Shown here piece by piece: positions 8,251 to 18,174 of a DNA stretch of 64,000 nucleotides (position 1 is its first letter; each line of letters opens with the position of its first letter). The stretch is from Collinsella tanakaei (GTDB taxonomy: Bacteria > Actinomycetota > Coriobacteriia > Coriobacteriales > Coriobacteriaceae): the NCBI RefSeq assembly GCF_016902615.1, contig NZ_JACJMB010000008.1:1-64000 (forward strand), written 5' to 3'. The notes under the pieces were generated by a model. That model was not told the DNA's origin. It saw only the letters and a list, made by a program, of their open reading frames with translations, and searched no databases. The position numbers and the translations under genes were made by a program.

Positions 8251-9435
8251 ATGGGCACGGCAGTATCTGAACTTGTCGATCGCTTCTCCGAGCAGTTCGG
8301 GGGAGGGCACGACCTCGCGCACGTCCACGCGCCGGCGCGCAGCGAGATCGCCGGCAACCATACCGATCATGAGGGAGGCCATGTGGTCGCCGGTGCCCTC
8401 GACGTGTCGATCGAGGGTGTGGCAGCGCTCAACGGCACCATGTGCGCCCGCGTGGTGAGCGCCGGCTACGAACCCTTCGAGATCGACCTTTCCGACCTCT
8501 CCGCGCGCGAGGACGAGCATGTCAGCACGGCCGGCCTGGTGCGCGGTATGGCGGCCGACCTCGCCGCGACCGGCCGTGAGGTCCAGGGTTTCGACCTCCT
8601 GATGACGAGCGACATCCCCGGTGGCAGCGGCCTTTCGTCCTCGGCGGCGCTCGAGCTCGCCGTCGGCCGCGTCATGGAGACGCTGTGGCCCGGCGACCCG
8701 GTGAGCCCCACCGCGATGGCGCAGGCCGCCCAGCGCGCCGAGAACGTCTACTTCGGCAAGCCCTGCGGCCTGATGGACCAGCTGTCCGAGGCGCTCGGCG
8801 GCATCGCCCACATCAATTTCGAGGATCCCGAGAACCCCGTGTCCGAGAAACTCGATTTCGACTTCGCCGACAAGGGATATGCGCTGTGCCTGGCCTACAT
8901 GGGCACCGACCACAGTGTGAGCACCGCCGACTACGCCGCCGTGCCCGGCGAGATGCAGGCCGTGGCCGCTGAGTTCGGCAAGACCCGCCTGTGCGAGGTG
9001 CCCGTCGAGCAGTTCGACGAGCGCGTGGTGGAGCTGCGCGAAAAGCTGGGCGACCGCCCGGTGCTGCGCGCCCTGCATTACTACATCGAGAACCGCCTCG
9101 TCGTCGAGCGCTGGGACGCCCTGTGCGCGGGCGATATCGACACGTTCCTCGACTTGACGCGTCGCTCCGGCGCGAGTTCGGGCATGTACCTGCAAAACGT
9201 CTCGTGCGGCGGCAATGACCAGCCCGCCATGGTGGCCCTGGCGCTCGCCGAGCGCCTGCTGGGCGACGACGGTGCCGTCCGCATCCACGGCGGCGGCTTC
9301 GGCGGCTCTATCCAGGCCTTCGTGCCGCTCGACAAGGTCGACGCGTTCGTGCGCGGCATGGACGGCTGGCTGGGTGAGGGCAACTGCCGCACCTACCGCA
9401 TCGCTTCTGAGGGGGCGTATGCGGCATGGCTGTAG
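8251..9435 (+). CDS. galK: Galactokinase
   Basis: 394 aa GHMP-family kinase that phosphorylates alpha-D-galactose to galactose-1-phosphate, first committed step of the Leloir pathway. The galactose-binding signature reads SEIAGNHTDHEGG near residues 32-44, and the ATP loop IPGGSGLSSSAALE lies near 125-138; a GGGFGGS motif is near the C-terminus. AGAGGAG five bases before ATG 8251 fixes the start; a longer in-frame reading upstream has no kinase character. The gene ends ten bases inside galT, so the two are coupled. Confidence 0.95.
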   Translation: MGTAVSELVDRFSEQFGGGHDLAHVHAPARSEIAGNHTDHEGGHVVAGALDVSIEGVAALNGTMCARVVSAGYEPFEIDLSDLSAREDEHVSTAGLVRGMAADLAATGREVQGFDLLMTSDIPGGSGLSSSAALELAVGRVMETLWPGDPVSPTAMAQAAQRAENVYFGKPCGLMDQLSEALGGIAHINFEDPENPVSEKLDFDFADKGYALCLAYMGTDHSVSTADYAAVPGEMQAVAAEFGKTRLCEVPVEQFDERVVELREKLGDRPVLRALHYYIENRLVVERWDALCAGDIDTFLDLTRRSGASSGMYLQNVSCGGNDQPAMVALALAERLLGDDGAVRIHGGGFGGSIQAFVPLDKVDAFVRGMDGWLGEGNCRTYRIASEGAYAAWL

Positions 9436-11096
9436 AGAAGACCTATAGCGCCTCCGATCTCGCCGCCGATATCGAAGCGCTCGTCCGCTACGCGGTTCGC
9501 TGCGGTCTGGTTGCCCCGGCCGATGCCATGTGGGCGCACAACACCGTGCTGGAGGCCGTCGGCGCCACCGGTCCCGCGGCCCCGCATGTGCAGGTGTACC
9601 TCGATGCCGCCTACGCCACCTCGCCCACGTCGGACCTCACCGGCGAGGCGCCGGTGCCTGCCGTGGCCACGGGCGACGACGAATTCGACCTCGAGGGGAC
9701 CGTCACCCGCATCGCGGAGGCCGGCGTGGCCAACGGGATGGAGGAGGACACCCCGTCGGGCGTCGACCGCGTGGCCACGCACGTCATGAATATCTTGATG
9801 CCCAGGCCCTCCGAGGTTGAGCGCGCCTTCGCCGCGCTGTACCGCTCCTTCGGCGCCAAGGCGGCGACCGACTGGTTCTACAAGATGAGCTGCGACAGCC
9901 GCTACGTGCGCAAGGCCGCCATCGCGAGAAACATCGCCTGGACCTCTCCGACCGAGTGGGGCGAGTTGGAGATCACCATCAACCTTTCCAAGCCGGAGAA
10001 GGACCCGAAGGCCATCGCCGCCGCTGGGGCCGCCAAGGACACCGGCGACGTGTACCCGGCCTGCCAGCTCTGCATGGAGAATGAGGGCTATCCGGGCCGC
10101 GGCGCGGGCGCTCCCCACGGTGCGCACCCGGCGCGCCAGAGCCTCCGCATCCTGCCCATCACGCTGGGCGGCGAGCACTGGGGTCTGCAGTACAGCCCGT
10201 ACGCCTACTTCAACGAGCACTGCATCGCCATGAGCGCTGAGCACCGTCTTATGCACGTCGACCGCGAGAACATGAGCCGCCTGCTCGATTTCGTCGACCT
10301 GTTCGGCCATTACTTCATCGGCTCTAATGCCGACCTGCCCATCGTGGGCGGCTCCATCCTGTCGCACGATCACTTCCAGGGCGGACGGCACGTGTTCCCG
10401 ATGATGAAGGCGCCGGCGGCGAAGACGTTCGAGATCGCGGGCTTCGACGATGTCTCCTGCGAGGTCGTGCGCTGGCCCATGAGCGTGCTGCGCCTGCGCG
10501 CAACCGACCGCGAGCGCTTGCTCGACGCCGCTGCGCATGTGCTCGACGTCTGGCGTGGCTACACGGACGAGGAGGCGGGCGTCATCGCCGAGACGGTGGA
10601 GGACGGTGTGGCTGTCGCCCACAATACCATCACGCCCGTTGCGTGCAAGGAGGGCAACGAGTACGTGCTCTATCTCGCGCTGCGCTGCAACATCGCGACC
10701 GACGAGCACCCGCTCGGCGTGTTCCACCCGCATGCGGAGTGGCACCACATCAAGAAGGAGAACATCGGCCTTATCGAGGTCATGGGTCTCGCCATCCTGC
10801 CGGCGCGCCTGGTTGAGGAGCTCGCTGCGGTCAAGGGGCACCTGCTGGCGCACGCAGGGGATGCCGACACGACGGCGCTCGCGGACGAGCTTGCTGCCGA
10901 CCCGCTGTCCGCCTCCCATGCCGCCTGGGCGCTTGAGCTTGCGGCTGCCAATCCCGACATTACCGAGGAGACGGCCGAGCAGGTCATCCGCGACGGCGTG
11001 AGCGATGTCTTCGGCCATGTGCTCGCCGATGCCGGCGTGTTCAAGTGGAACGAATCCGGCCGCGCGGCGCAAGACCGCTTCCTGGCTGTCCTCTAG
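9426..11096 (+). CDS. galT: UDP-glucose:hexose-1-phosphate uridylyltransferase, class II GalT
   Basis: 556 aa. Converts galactose-1-phosphate and UDP-glucose to UDP-galactose and glucose-1-phosphate. It is the long Gram-positive (GalT class II) form, recognised by the block GGSILSHDHFQGG near residues 305-317, rather than the short E. coli form. It starts ten bases before the galK stop and ends just ahead of a strong terminator. UDP-galactose epimerase (galE), needed to complete the cycle, is not in this window. Confidence 0.95.
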   Translation: MAVEKTYSASDLAADIEALVRYAVRCGLVAPADAMWAHNTVLEAVGATGPAAPHVQVYLDAAYATSPTSDLTGEAPVPAVATGDDEFDLEGTVTRIAEAGVANGMEEDTPSGVDRVATHVMNILMPRPSEVERAFAALYRSFGAKAATDWFYKMSCDSRYVRKAAIARNIAWTSPTEWGELEITINLSKPEKDPKAIAAAGAAKDTGDVYPACQLCMENEGYPGRGAGAPHGAHPARQSLRILPITLGGEHWGLQYSPYAYFNEHCIAMSAEHRLMHVDRENMSRLLDFVDLFGHYFIGSNADLPIVGGSILSHDHFQGGRHVFPMMKAPAAKTFEIAGFDDVSCEVVRWPMSVLRLRATDRERLLDAAAHVLDVWRGYTDEEAGVIAETVEDGVAVAHNTITPVACKEGNEYVLYLALRCNIATDEHPLGVFHPHAEWHHIKKENIGLIEVMGLAILPARLVEELAAVKGHLLAHAGDADTTALADELAADPLSASHAAWALELAAANPDITEETAEQVIRDGVSDVFGHVLADAGVFKWNESGRAAQDRFLAVL

Positions 11097-11110
11097 GCTG
11101 CGGCCAGCCC

Positions 11111-11153
11111 AATGCCCCGGCACCTCAAGGCAGGTGTCGGGGCATTTGTTTTT
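11111..11153 (+). terminator. Intrinsic terminator of galK-galT
   Basis: ATGCCCCGGCACCT pairs with AGGTGTCGGGGCAT (one G-U) around a short loop and is followed by TTTGTTTTT. It begins 14 bases after the galT stop. Confidence 0.9.
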
Positions 11154-11171
11154 CGGGGCCATCTCATGAGA

Positions 11172-11202
11172 AGGGGGCGATGCAGCTCGTGCATCGCCCC
11201 CT
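11172..11202 (-). terminator. Hairpin downstream of the alpha-galactosidase gene
   Basis: AGGGGGCGATGCA pairs with TGCATCGCCCCCT around GCTCG. It lies 45 bases past the stop of the minus-strand alpha-galactosidase gene. The U-run is poor in both directions, so termination efficiency is uncertain. Confidence 0.6.
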
Positions 11203-11246
11203 CTGGCGTGTATATCGGTGCTACGAAAACGCTTACCCGTGCAAGG

Positions 11247-13442
11247 CTACTCGTCCACGCGCACGAAGTGGTAGCTGCGGCTCATGTAGAGCGCGGAGCT
11301 CACCGGCAGCGGCAGGCCCATATCCATGAGCGCGTTTGCCGGATAGACGCGGTCAGAGGCGACCTCGCGGTAGAAGGCGTCCCGCGTGAGACCGCGCGGC
11401 ACCACATAACGGGCCTCGCCGTAGCCCTCCGCCTTCGCGACGACGGCGTTCACGATGGCCTCGGAGCCGTCTTCCGCCATGAACTCCCAGGCGTAGACGT
11501 CGTCGCTCATGGGATCGGTCAGGCGGTAGTAGAGGCCCTCGCGCATCAGGCCCTCGATGGAGCGGTAGCGCTTGATCTGCTCGCGGATGATCTCGCAGGC
11601 GCGGTCGTTGAGCTCGAGCAGGTCGAGCTCGTAGCCGAAGCCGCCGCCGGACATGGCGATGAGGCCGCGGGCGGACAGCGACACGGTGCGGCCGTTGACC
11701 TCGTTCGGGCAGGCGGAGACGTGGGCACCCATGACGGAGCAGGGATAGCCGAACGACGAGCCGTACTGGATGGTCATGCGATCATGGCCGTCGGTGTTGT
11801 CGCTCGTCCAGAACTGCGGCGCGTAATGGAACCAGCCGGCGTCGAAGCGGCCGCCGCCCGCAGCGCAACCCTCGATCAGCAGGTTCGGATAGCGCTGCAC
11901 CAGGCGCTCGAGCACATCGTACAGGCCGAGGTAGTAGTCGTAGATGACGCGACCCTGGTCGACGGTGGCGTGCGAGTAGATGTCGATCATGCTGCGGTTG
12001 AAATCCCACTTCAGGTACTCGATGTTGCCCTGGTCGAGCACGCGGCACAGCTGATCGAAGAGGTTGTCGCGCACCTCTTTGCGGGAGAAGTCGAGCACGA
12101 GCTGGTCGCGGCCGAGTGCGGGCTGCTTGCCCGGGATCGCGAGCGCCCAGTCGGGGTGCGCGCGGAACAGGTCGCTGTTCTCGTTGACCATCTCGGGTTC
12201 GACCCAGATGCCGAACTTCACGCCCGTGGCGTTGACGCGCTCGATGAGCTGCGCCAAGGTGCCGCCGAGCTTCTCCTCGTTGACGGTCCAGTCGCCGAGC
12301 GACCGGCAATCGTCGTCGCGCGCGCCGAACCAGCCGTCATCCATGACGAGCATGTCCATGCCGAGGTCGGCCGCCTTCTCGGCGAGGCGCACGAGCTCGT
12401 CGCCGGTGAAGTTGAAGTAGTGGGCCTCCCAGCTGTTGACCAGGATGGGGCGCGGGGCGTCGCGCCAGGGGCCGCGGCACACGTGACGGCGGATGCAGCG
12501 GTGGAGGTTGTGCGACAGGTGCTCGAGGCCCTCATTGGAGTAGGTCATGATGACCTCGGGGGCCACCAGCTGCTCGCCCGGCTCGAGCGGGTAGCTGAAA
12601 AGCTCGTCGGACAGGCCCATCTGCATGCGGATCTGCTGGTACTGGGTCTGCTCGACCTCGGCCTTGAAGTTGCCGCTGTACACGAAGCTCATAGACCAGG
12701 CGCGGCCGGCGGTCTCGGTCGCATCGCGGTCGCACAGGATCATGAACGGGTTGTACTGGTGCGAGGACTGGCCGCGGCGGCTGCCGACGCTGAAGGAGCC
12801 CGGCAGCACGTGCTGGCGGCTCGGCTTGCGCTCCATGCAGTGCTGGCCGTTGAAGGTGATGACGTCGAAGGAGCCCGCGACGAAGTCGAGGCAGGCGGAC
12901 TGCAGCTTCTCGACCGTCACGCGGCCGTCGCCGGCGTTTCTCACGATCGCGGCGCGCGCGATGATGTCGATCTCGGGGATGACGCCGAACAGCAGCTCGA
13001 CCTCAAGCCCGATGCGCTCGTCGGCAAGCGTGACCGAAAGGGTCTCGGCGCCGTCCGTATCCGCGTCCGCGTAGGAGGCGGGCAGGCCGGGCAGGCCGTA
13101 CTTGCCGGCGCGCACCTCGTGGCGCACATAGCGCAGGTCGCAACCGAACGTGCCGTTCGCGTCGCGCACCTGCAGCAGGGTGCTGCGCAGGTCGCCGTTG
13201 CCCTGGAAGGGAAACTCCTGGGGCAGGACATCGAGCGAATACGTGCGGGTGCCGGCCTCATGCGGGCTGCAGCAGCAGCCGCTGCGGTCCGCATAGGTGG
13301 GCAGGTAGTCCATGGTGCCCTCGCTGCGGGTACCGTAGTACAGGTGCAGCAGGTAACCGAAATCGTCAACGTGCATCTGATAAGTCGTGTTTCGCGTATG
13401 CAGCGTGAAGGTTTGCGTTGCGTCGTCAATGCGAATTGACAT
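11247..13442 (-). CDS. aga: Alpha-galactosidase, glycoside hydrolase family 36
   Basis: 731 aa, the usual length of the tetrameric GH36 enzymes. It hydrolyses terminal alpha-1,6-galactosyl residues from melibiose, raffinose and related sugars. The nucleophile is D480 in LKWDFNR and the acid/base is D548 in WTSDNTDG; MDDGWFG (about 367-373) and the substrate-binding CAAGGGRFD (526-534) are also present. No signal peptide, so it acts in the cytosol on imported sugars. It is the last gene of the msm cluster, separated from the transporter genes by a strong hairpin at 13516-13545 that may lower or stabilise its message. Confidence 0.96.
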   Translation of the reverse strand: MSIRIDDATQTFTLHTRNTTYQMHVDDFGYLLHLYYGTRSEGTMDYLPTYADRSGCCCSPHEAGTRTYSLDVLPQEFPFQGNGDLRSTLLQVRDANGTFGCDLRYVRHEVRAGKYGLPGLPASYADADTDGAETLSVTLADERIGLEVELLFGVIPEIDIIARAAIVRNAGDGRVTVEKLQSACLDFVAGSFDVITFNGQHCMERKPSRQHVLPGSFSVGSRRGQSSHQYNPFMILCDRDATETAGRAWSMSFVYSGNFKAEVEQTQYQQIRMQMGLSDELFSYPLEPGEQLVAPEVIMTYSNEGLEHLSHNLHRCIRRHVCRGPWRDAPRPILVNSWEAHYFNFTGDELVRLAEKAADLGMDMLVMDDGWFGARDDDCRSLGDWTVNEEKLGGTLAQLIERVNATGVKFGIWVEPEMVNENSDLFRAHPDWALAIPGKQPALGRDQLVLDFSRKEVRDNLFDQLCRVLDQGNIEYLKWDFNRSMIDIYSHATVDQGRVIYDYYLGLYDVLERLVQRYPNLLIEGCAAGGGRFDAGWFHYAPQFWTSDNTDGHDRMTIQYGSSFGYPCSVMGAHVSACPNEVNGRTVSLSARGLIAMSGGGFGYELDLLELNDRACEIIREQIKRYRSIEGLMREGLYYRLTDPMSDDVYAWEFMAEDGSEAIVNAVVAKAEGYGEARYVVPRGLTRDAFYREVASDRVYPANALMDMGLPLPVSSALYMSRSYHFVRVDE

Positions 13443-13515
13443 CGTACCTCGCTTTTTCTTGGCTGGGTGGAATGGTCGCGCCCGACTACGCTCATCGAGC
13501 AGGGGTATTTTACGG

Positions 13516-13545
13516 CACTTGGGTCCCGTCTCCGGGACCCAAGTG
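13516..13545 (-). terminator. Strong hairpin between msmG and the alpha-galactosidase gene
   Basis: A perfect 13-bp stem (CACTTGGGTCCCG against CGGGACCCAAGTG) with loop TCTC. Neither side has a U-run, which fits an RNA processing or stabilising hairpin, or a leaky terminator, inside the operon. Confidence 0.55.
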
Positions 13546-13611
13546 CAAGGGGTTACAAGCTACATGAGCAGTGCATATGTCGTATTTTGATACATGCAGG
13601 CAGCATAACCG

Positions 13612-14457
13612 TTACTTCACGGCACCGTTCGTGACGCCGCCGATGATCTGCTTCTGCGCGATGATGTAGAAGATGATCATCGGGAGCATGGCGAGCAGGT
13701 AGGAGGCGAACGCCAGGTTGTAGTTCGTGGAGAACGCGGTCTGGAAGTTCATCTGGGCGAGCGGCAGCGTGTTGATGCCCTGGCCGCCCATGATGACGAG
13801 CGGGGTCATGACGTCGTTCCACACGGCGAGGCCGGTGATGACAGCGACGGTGGCGTGCATGGGCTTCATGAGCGGGAAGATGACCTTCCAGTAGGTGCTC
13901 CAGGTGGAGGCGCCGTCCATGCGCGCGGCCTCTTCGAGCGCGATGGGGATGTTACGCAGGTAGCCCGTGTAGAGCATCATGTTCATCGGCATGTAGAAGA
14001 CGATGTAGAGGATCATGACGCCGAACATGTTGTCCAGGTGCATGACGGCGGTCTGCTTGACGAGCGGCATCATCAGGATCGCGAAGGGCACGTACATGCC
14101 GGCGATGATGAAGTAGTAGCTCGCCTTGAAGATCCGGCTATGATCCATGTTGCGGCCGATCGCGTAGGCGGCGAGGCTATGGATGAGGATCGACGCCACG
14201 ACGGCCACGACGGTGATGATCAACGAATTCAAGAAGGAGTTGAAGAAGTCCGTGACCTGGATGGCCTCGATGAAGTTGTCGAGGCTCCAAGAGCTCGGCA
14301 GCGACAGGATGCCGGCGATGTCGTTCGTCATCTCGGAGGGGTCCTTGAAGGCGATGACGACCGCCATGTACAGCGGGAAGATGATGGTGATGAGGCCGAT
14401 GATGAGCAGGATGGTGATAGGCCAGTTCACCCGCTCTTTAACTTTATCTTTAGCCAT
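13612..14457 (-). CDS. msmG: Carbohydrate ABC transporter permease, MalG/MsmG type
   Basis: 281 aa inner-membrane permease with six hydrophobic spans. The ATPase-contact EAA loop is seen as EEAARMDGASTWSTYWKVIFPLMKP near residues 178-202 (only its start, EEAARMDGAST, is quoted as diagnostic). The C-terminal AQKQIIGGVTNGAVK end is typical of MalG-type subunits. Its start codon shares one base with the stop of msmF (TAATG), so the two permeases are coupled. Partner of MsmF, MsmE and MsmK for alpha-galactoside import. Confidence 0.93.
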   Translation of the reverse strand: MAKDKVKERVNWPITILLIIGLITIIFPLYMAVVIAFKDPSEMTNDIAGILSLPSSWSLDNFIEAIQVTDFFNSFLNSLIITVVAVVASILIHSLAAYAIGRNMDHSRIFKASYYFIIAGMYVPFAILMMPLVKQTAVMHLDNMFGVMILYIVFYMPMNMMLYTGYLRNIPIALEEAARMDGASTWSTYWKVIFPLMKPMHATVAVITGLAVWNDVMTPLVIMGGQGINTLPLAQMNFQTAFSTNYNLAFASYLLAMLPMIIFYIIAQKQIIGGVTNGAVK

Positions 14458-15320
14458 TAGAGCTGCTCCTCCTTACTGTTCAAGAACTTGGTCTGCAGGA
14501 TGGAGACCACCGCGATGAGAATGAAGAAGATCACCGCGTTGGCGCACTGGTAGCCGAACTGGCCGCCGGACAGGCCGTTGTTGTAGATGAGGTAGGAGAT
14601 GGACTCGGTGGACTGGGCGGGGCCGCCGGAAGTCATCGAGACGATCTGGTCGAAGACCATCAGCATGTCCTTCATCACGAGCACCATGTTGGTGGTGACG
14701 CTCGGCATGATGAGCGGGAAGGTGATGTAGCGGAACTTGTCCCAGCCGGTGGCACCGTCGAGGCTGCCCGCCTCGTAGACGTCCTCGGGCACAGAGGACA
14801 GGCCGGTGATGTAGATGATGGTGGTCTGCGCGCAGGCCTGCCACACCACGACGATCACGATGGCCACCCACGCCCAGTCGGGGTTCGCGAGAATGGACTC
14901 GGTGCCGGTGATGGCGGGCACGATGTAGGTGAAGAAGTAGCTGAACACGTAGCCGACGACCAAGCCGCCCAGGATGCGGGGCACGAAGTAGACGCCGCGC
15001 AGCGCGCTCTTGAACTTGATCTTGCTCGTAAGGCCGATGGCCAGCATGAGCGAGATGACGTTCGTGCCGAGCGTGGCGACGATGGCCACCTTGAACGTGA
15101 ACAGATACGAGTTCAGGATACGGGTATCGCTGAACATGTCGATGTAGTTCTGGATGCCGACGATGTTGAAGGCGCCGTAGCCCTTCGAGTCGGTGAAGCT
15201 GTACAAAAAGCCCGTGATGAGCGGGATCGTATTGAATGCGCAGAAGAGCACAAGAACCGGAATCAGAATCGCCATGAAGGTCTTGCGGCGATTCGACCCG
15301 ATTGCAGCCGTACTTGCCAT
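14457..15320 (-). CDS. msmF: Carbohydrate ABC transporter permease, MalF/MsmF type
   Basis: 287 aa with six predicted membrane spans, the first at about residues 15-35. The EAA loop is present as YEAGSLDGATGWDKF near residue 185. It forms the heterodimeric channel with MsmG. The start at 15320 has AGGAGG a few bases upstream on the minus strand, and it lies 12 bases after the msmE stop, in one operon. Confidence 0.93.
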   Translation of the reverse strand: MASTAAIGSNRRKTFMAILIPVLVLFCAFNTIPLITGFLYSFTDSKGYGAFNIVGIQNYIDMFSDTRILNSYLFTFKVAIVATLGTNVISLMLAIGLTSKIKFKSALRGVYFVPRILGGLVVGYVFSYFFTYIVPAITGTESILANPDWAWVAIVIVVVWQACAQTTIIYITGLSSVPEDVYEAGSLDGATGWDKFRYITFPLIMPSVTTNMVLVMKDMLMVFDQIVSMTSGGPAQSTESISYLIYNNGLSGGQFGYQCANAVIFFILIAVVSILQTKFLNSKEEQL

Positions 15321-15332
15321 AGCGCGTCCTCC

Positions 15333-16619
15333 TTACTGCTGACCCTTGCTGTCCTGTACCTTACGGATGACATTGCGGTTGTAGCGCTGCCAATCGGTGT
15401 CCCATTTCTCCAGGAACGCGTCGATGTCCTTGTTCAGAAGCATCGTCTGGACCTGCGCGTCGCAACCCATGGAGGAGGGATAGGAGTGGTCGAGGTAGTC
15501 GAGGACGCGGCCCTCGTCCAAGAAGGACTGGATGTCGTCAAACAACGGATCGAGCTCGAAGTCTCCCTTCAGGCAGGGGATGGCACGCTGGTCGTCGATG
15601 TAGGTCTGGATGTTTTCGGCTTGCGACAGGAACTTGATGACCTCGTACACGGCGTCCTTGTGCTCGCAGGTCTCGGCGACGCACCACTGCAGGTCGACAC
15701 CGGAGACTACCACGCGGTCCTCAGCGCGCTCCGCCGAGGGCATGGCGAACATACCGATGTTCATATCGGGGTTCACCGAGAGGATCTGCGGTACGGCAAA
15801 CGAGCCGCAAGGGTACATGGCGCTCTGGCCGCGCGCGAACGCGGTGCAGGCGTCGTTATAGGCATAGGCGAACGGGCCGGGCTCCGCGTAGTCCAGCAGC
15901 TCGAGCATGCGCTCGGCGGGTTCGCGGTAGTAGTCTGCGAACTTGGCCTCGCCGAGGTTCACCTTGTAATTGAGATCCGACGGGACCATATTCGCCGTGA
16001 TGGAGTTCCACGGCGACAGGATGGTCCACGTGTCAAGGTAGCCCAGGTAGATGGGGTAGATATCGGGCGTTTCGCTCTGGATCTGCTTGAACAAGGCGAT
16101 CAGCTCGTCCCAGGTCTCGGGAATCATCCAACCGTGCTCCTCGAACATATCCTTGTTGTAGAGCATGCCGGCGGCGTTCGCTACATAGGGCACGCCGTAG
16201 ATGCCCTCCATGGGTACGTAGGTCACGCTGTCGAGGATGTCGATGTAGGCGTCCTGTACGTCGTCGAGCGTCGGGCAGTCGGAGACGTCGGCGAGAATCT
16301 GGGAGTCGGTGAAGCTCGCGTAGTCACCGTCGCCGCCGATGCCGATGACATCGGGGTAGTTCTCACGCACAAAGCGCGTCTTCATGACGGTCACGGCGTC
16401 TGCCGGGCTCTGGATATTGAGGTAGATGTCATCGTGTGCCGCGTTGAACTCCTCCATGAGGTGCTCGAAGATGCTCACGGCCTCCTGCTTGTAGCTGACG
16501 ATCTCAACCTCGATTTTGCCGTCTGCGCGCTCGGTGGTGCAGCCGCTGAACAGCAGGCCTGCTGCTCCGGCAGCCGCTCCTCCCAGGAGCGCACGGCGGG
16601 AAATGGGTTTGTTCAGCAT
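15333..16619 (-). CDS. msmE: Sugar-binding lipoprotein of the ABC transporter, MsmE type
   Basis: 428 aa family 1 extracellular solute-binding protein. The N-terminus carries twin arginines R8-R9 in SRRALLGG, a hydrophobic stretch, and the lipobox LLFSGC with C27 as the lipidated residue, so it looks like a Tat-exported lipoprotein; tatA and tatC are encoded at 26.5-27.9 kb. It would capture alpha-galactosides at the outer face of the membrane and deliver them to MsmF/MsmG. AGGAGG lies upstream of the start. It is the first transporter gene after the ATPase gene in the operon. Confidence 0.92.
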   Translation of the reverse strand: MLNKPISRRALLGGAAAGAAGLLFSGCTTERADGKIEVEIVSYKQEAVSIFEHLMEEFNAAHDDIYLNIQSPADAVTVMKTRFVRENYPDVIGIGGDGDYASFTDSQILADVSDCPTLDDVQDAYIDILDSVTYVPMEGIYGVPYVANAAGMLYNKDMFEEHGWMIPETWDELIALFKQIQSETPDIYPIYLGYLDTWTILSPWNSITANMVPSDLNYKVNLGEAKFADYYREPAERMLELLDYAEPGPFAYAYNDACTAFARGQSAMYPCGSFAVPQILSVNPDMNIGMFAMPSAERAEDRVVVSGVDLQWCVAETCEHKDAVYEVIKFLSQAENIQTYIDDQRAIPCLKGDFELDPLFDDIQSFLDEGRVLDYLDHSYPSSMGCDAQVQTMLLNKDIDAFLEKWDTDWQRYNRNVIRKVQDSKGQQ

Positions 16620-16640
16620 GCGTGTAGCCTCCTTCCGCGC

Positions 16641-17756
<1,116 letters not shown>

Positions 17757-18174
17757 TGCGTAACCCCTTCCTGTGTGCCCGTATGCGTCCTGACTGCGCA
17801 TAGAGGCAGTTCTTACTGCGTCTTCAATACTATGTTTGCAAATTTGCGCGCTTGAGATTTCATTACGATATACAAGCTTGCTCTGTTCGCGATTGAGCAG
17901 GTAGAACGCCTCGTGTTTTGGCTGCCACACGAAGTTTCGTTCGGCAAACGGTCCAAAATGACCCGGAAGCGGTTTTTGAGGAGTTCTTCTATTTCCGCAT
18001 GTAATGGGTAATATAGCCCCTTACCTGCACTAATAACTATAAACAAGTCATAGTGATATAAAATATAGATATCTAGGAGAGAAAAACAGCATGAACTAAT
18101 ATACAGTAATATAACCAATTGCGTGATGTAGCGCAGCCAGGGAATATTTCACCCGGTTATGGAAGGCAGATGCA
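17757..18174. promoter_or_regulatory. AT-rich divergent control region, msmK / AraC-type gene
   Basis: 418 bases, markedly AT-rich (about 17815-17880 and 17990-18120) in a GC-rich genome. It contains the perfect 10-base palindrome GCAAATTTGC at 17838-17847, a minus-strand TAGTAT -10-like hexamer at 17828-17833, and a Shine-Dalgarno-like TAGGAGA (18074-18080) ahead of a three-codon reading frame ATG-AAC-TAA at 18091-18099. Sites for the AraC-type activator are expected here but cannot be fixed. Confidence 0.5.

Noticed and set aside
11112-13439. 775-codon plus-strand frame over the alpha-galactosidase gene
   Set aside because: The GH36 catalytic motifs are on the minus strand; the plus frame also runs through the galT terminator.
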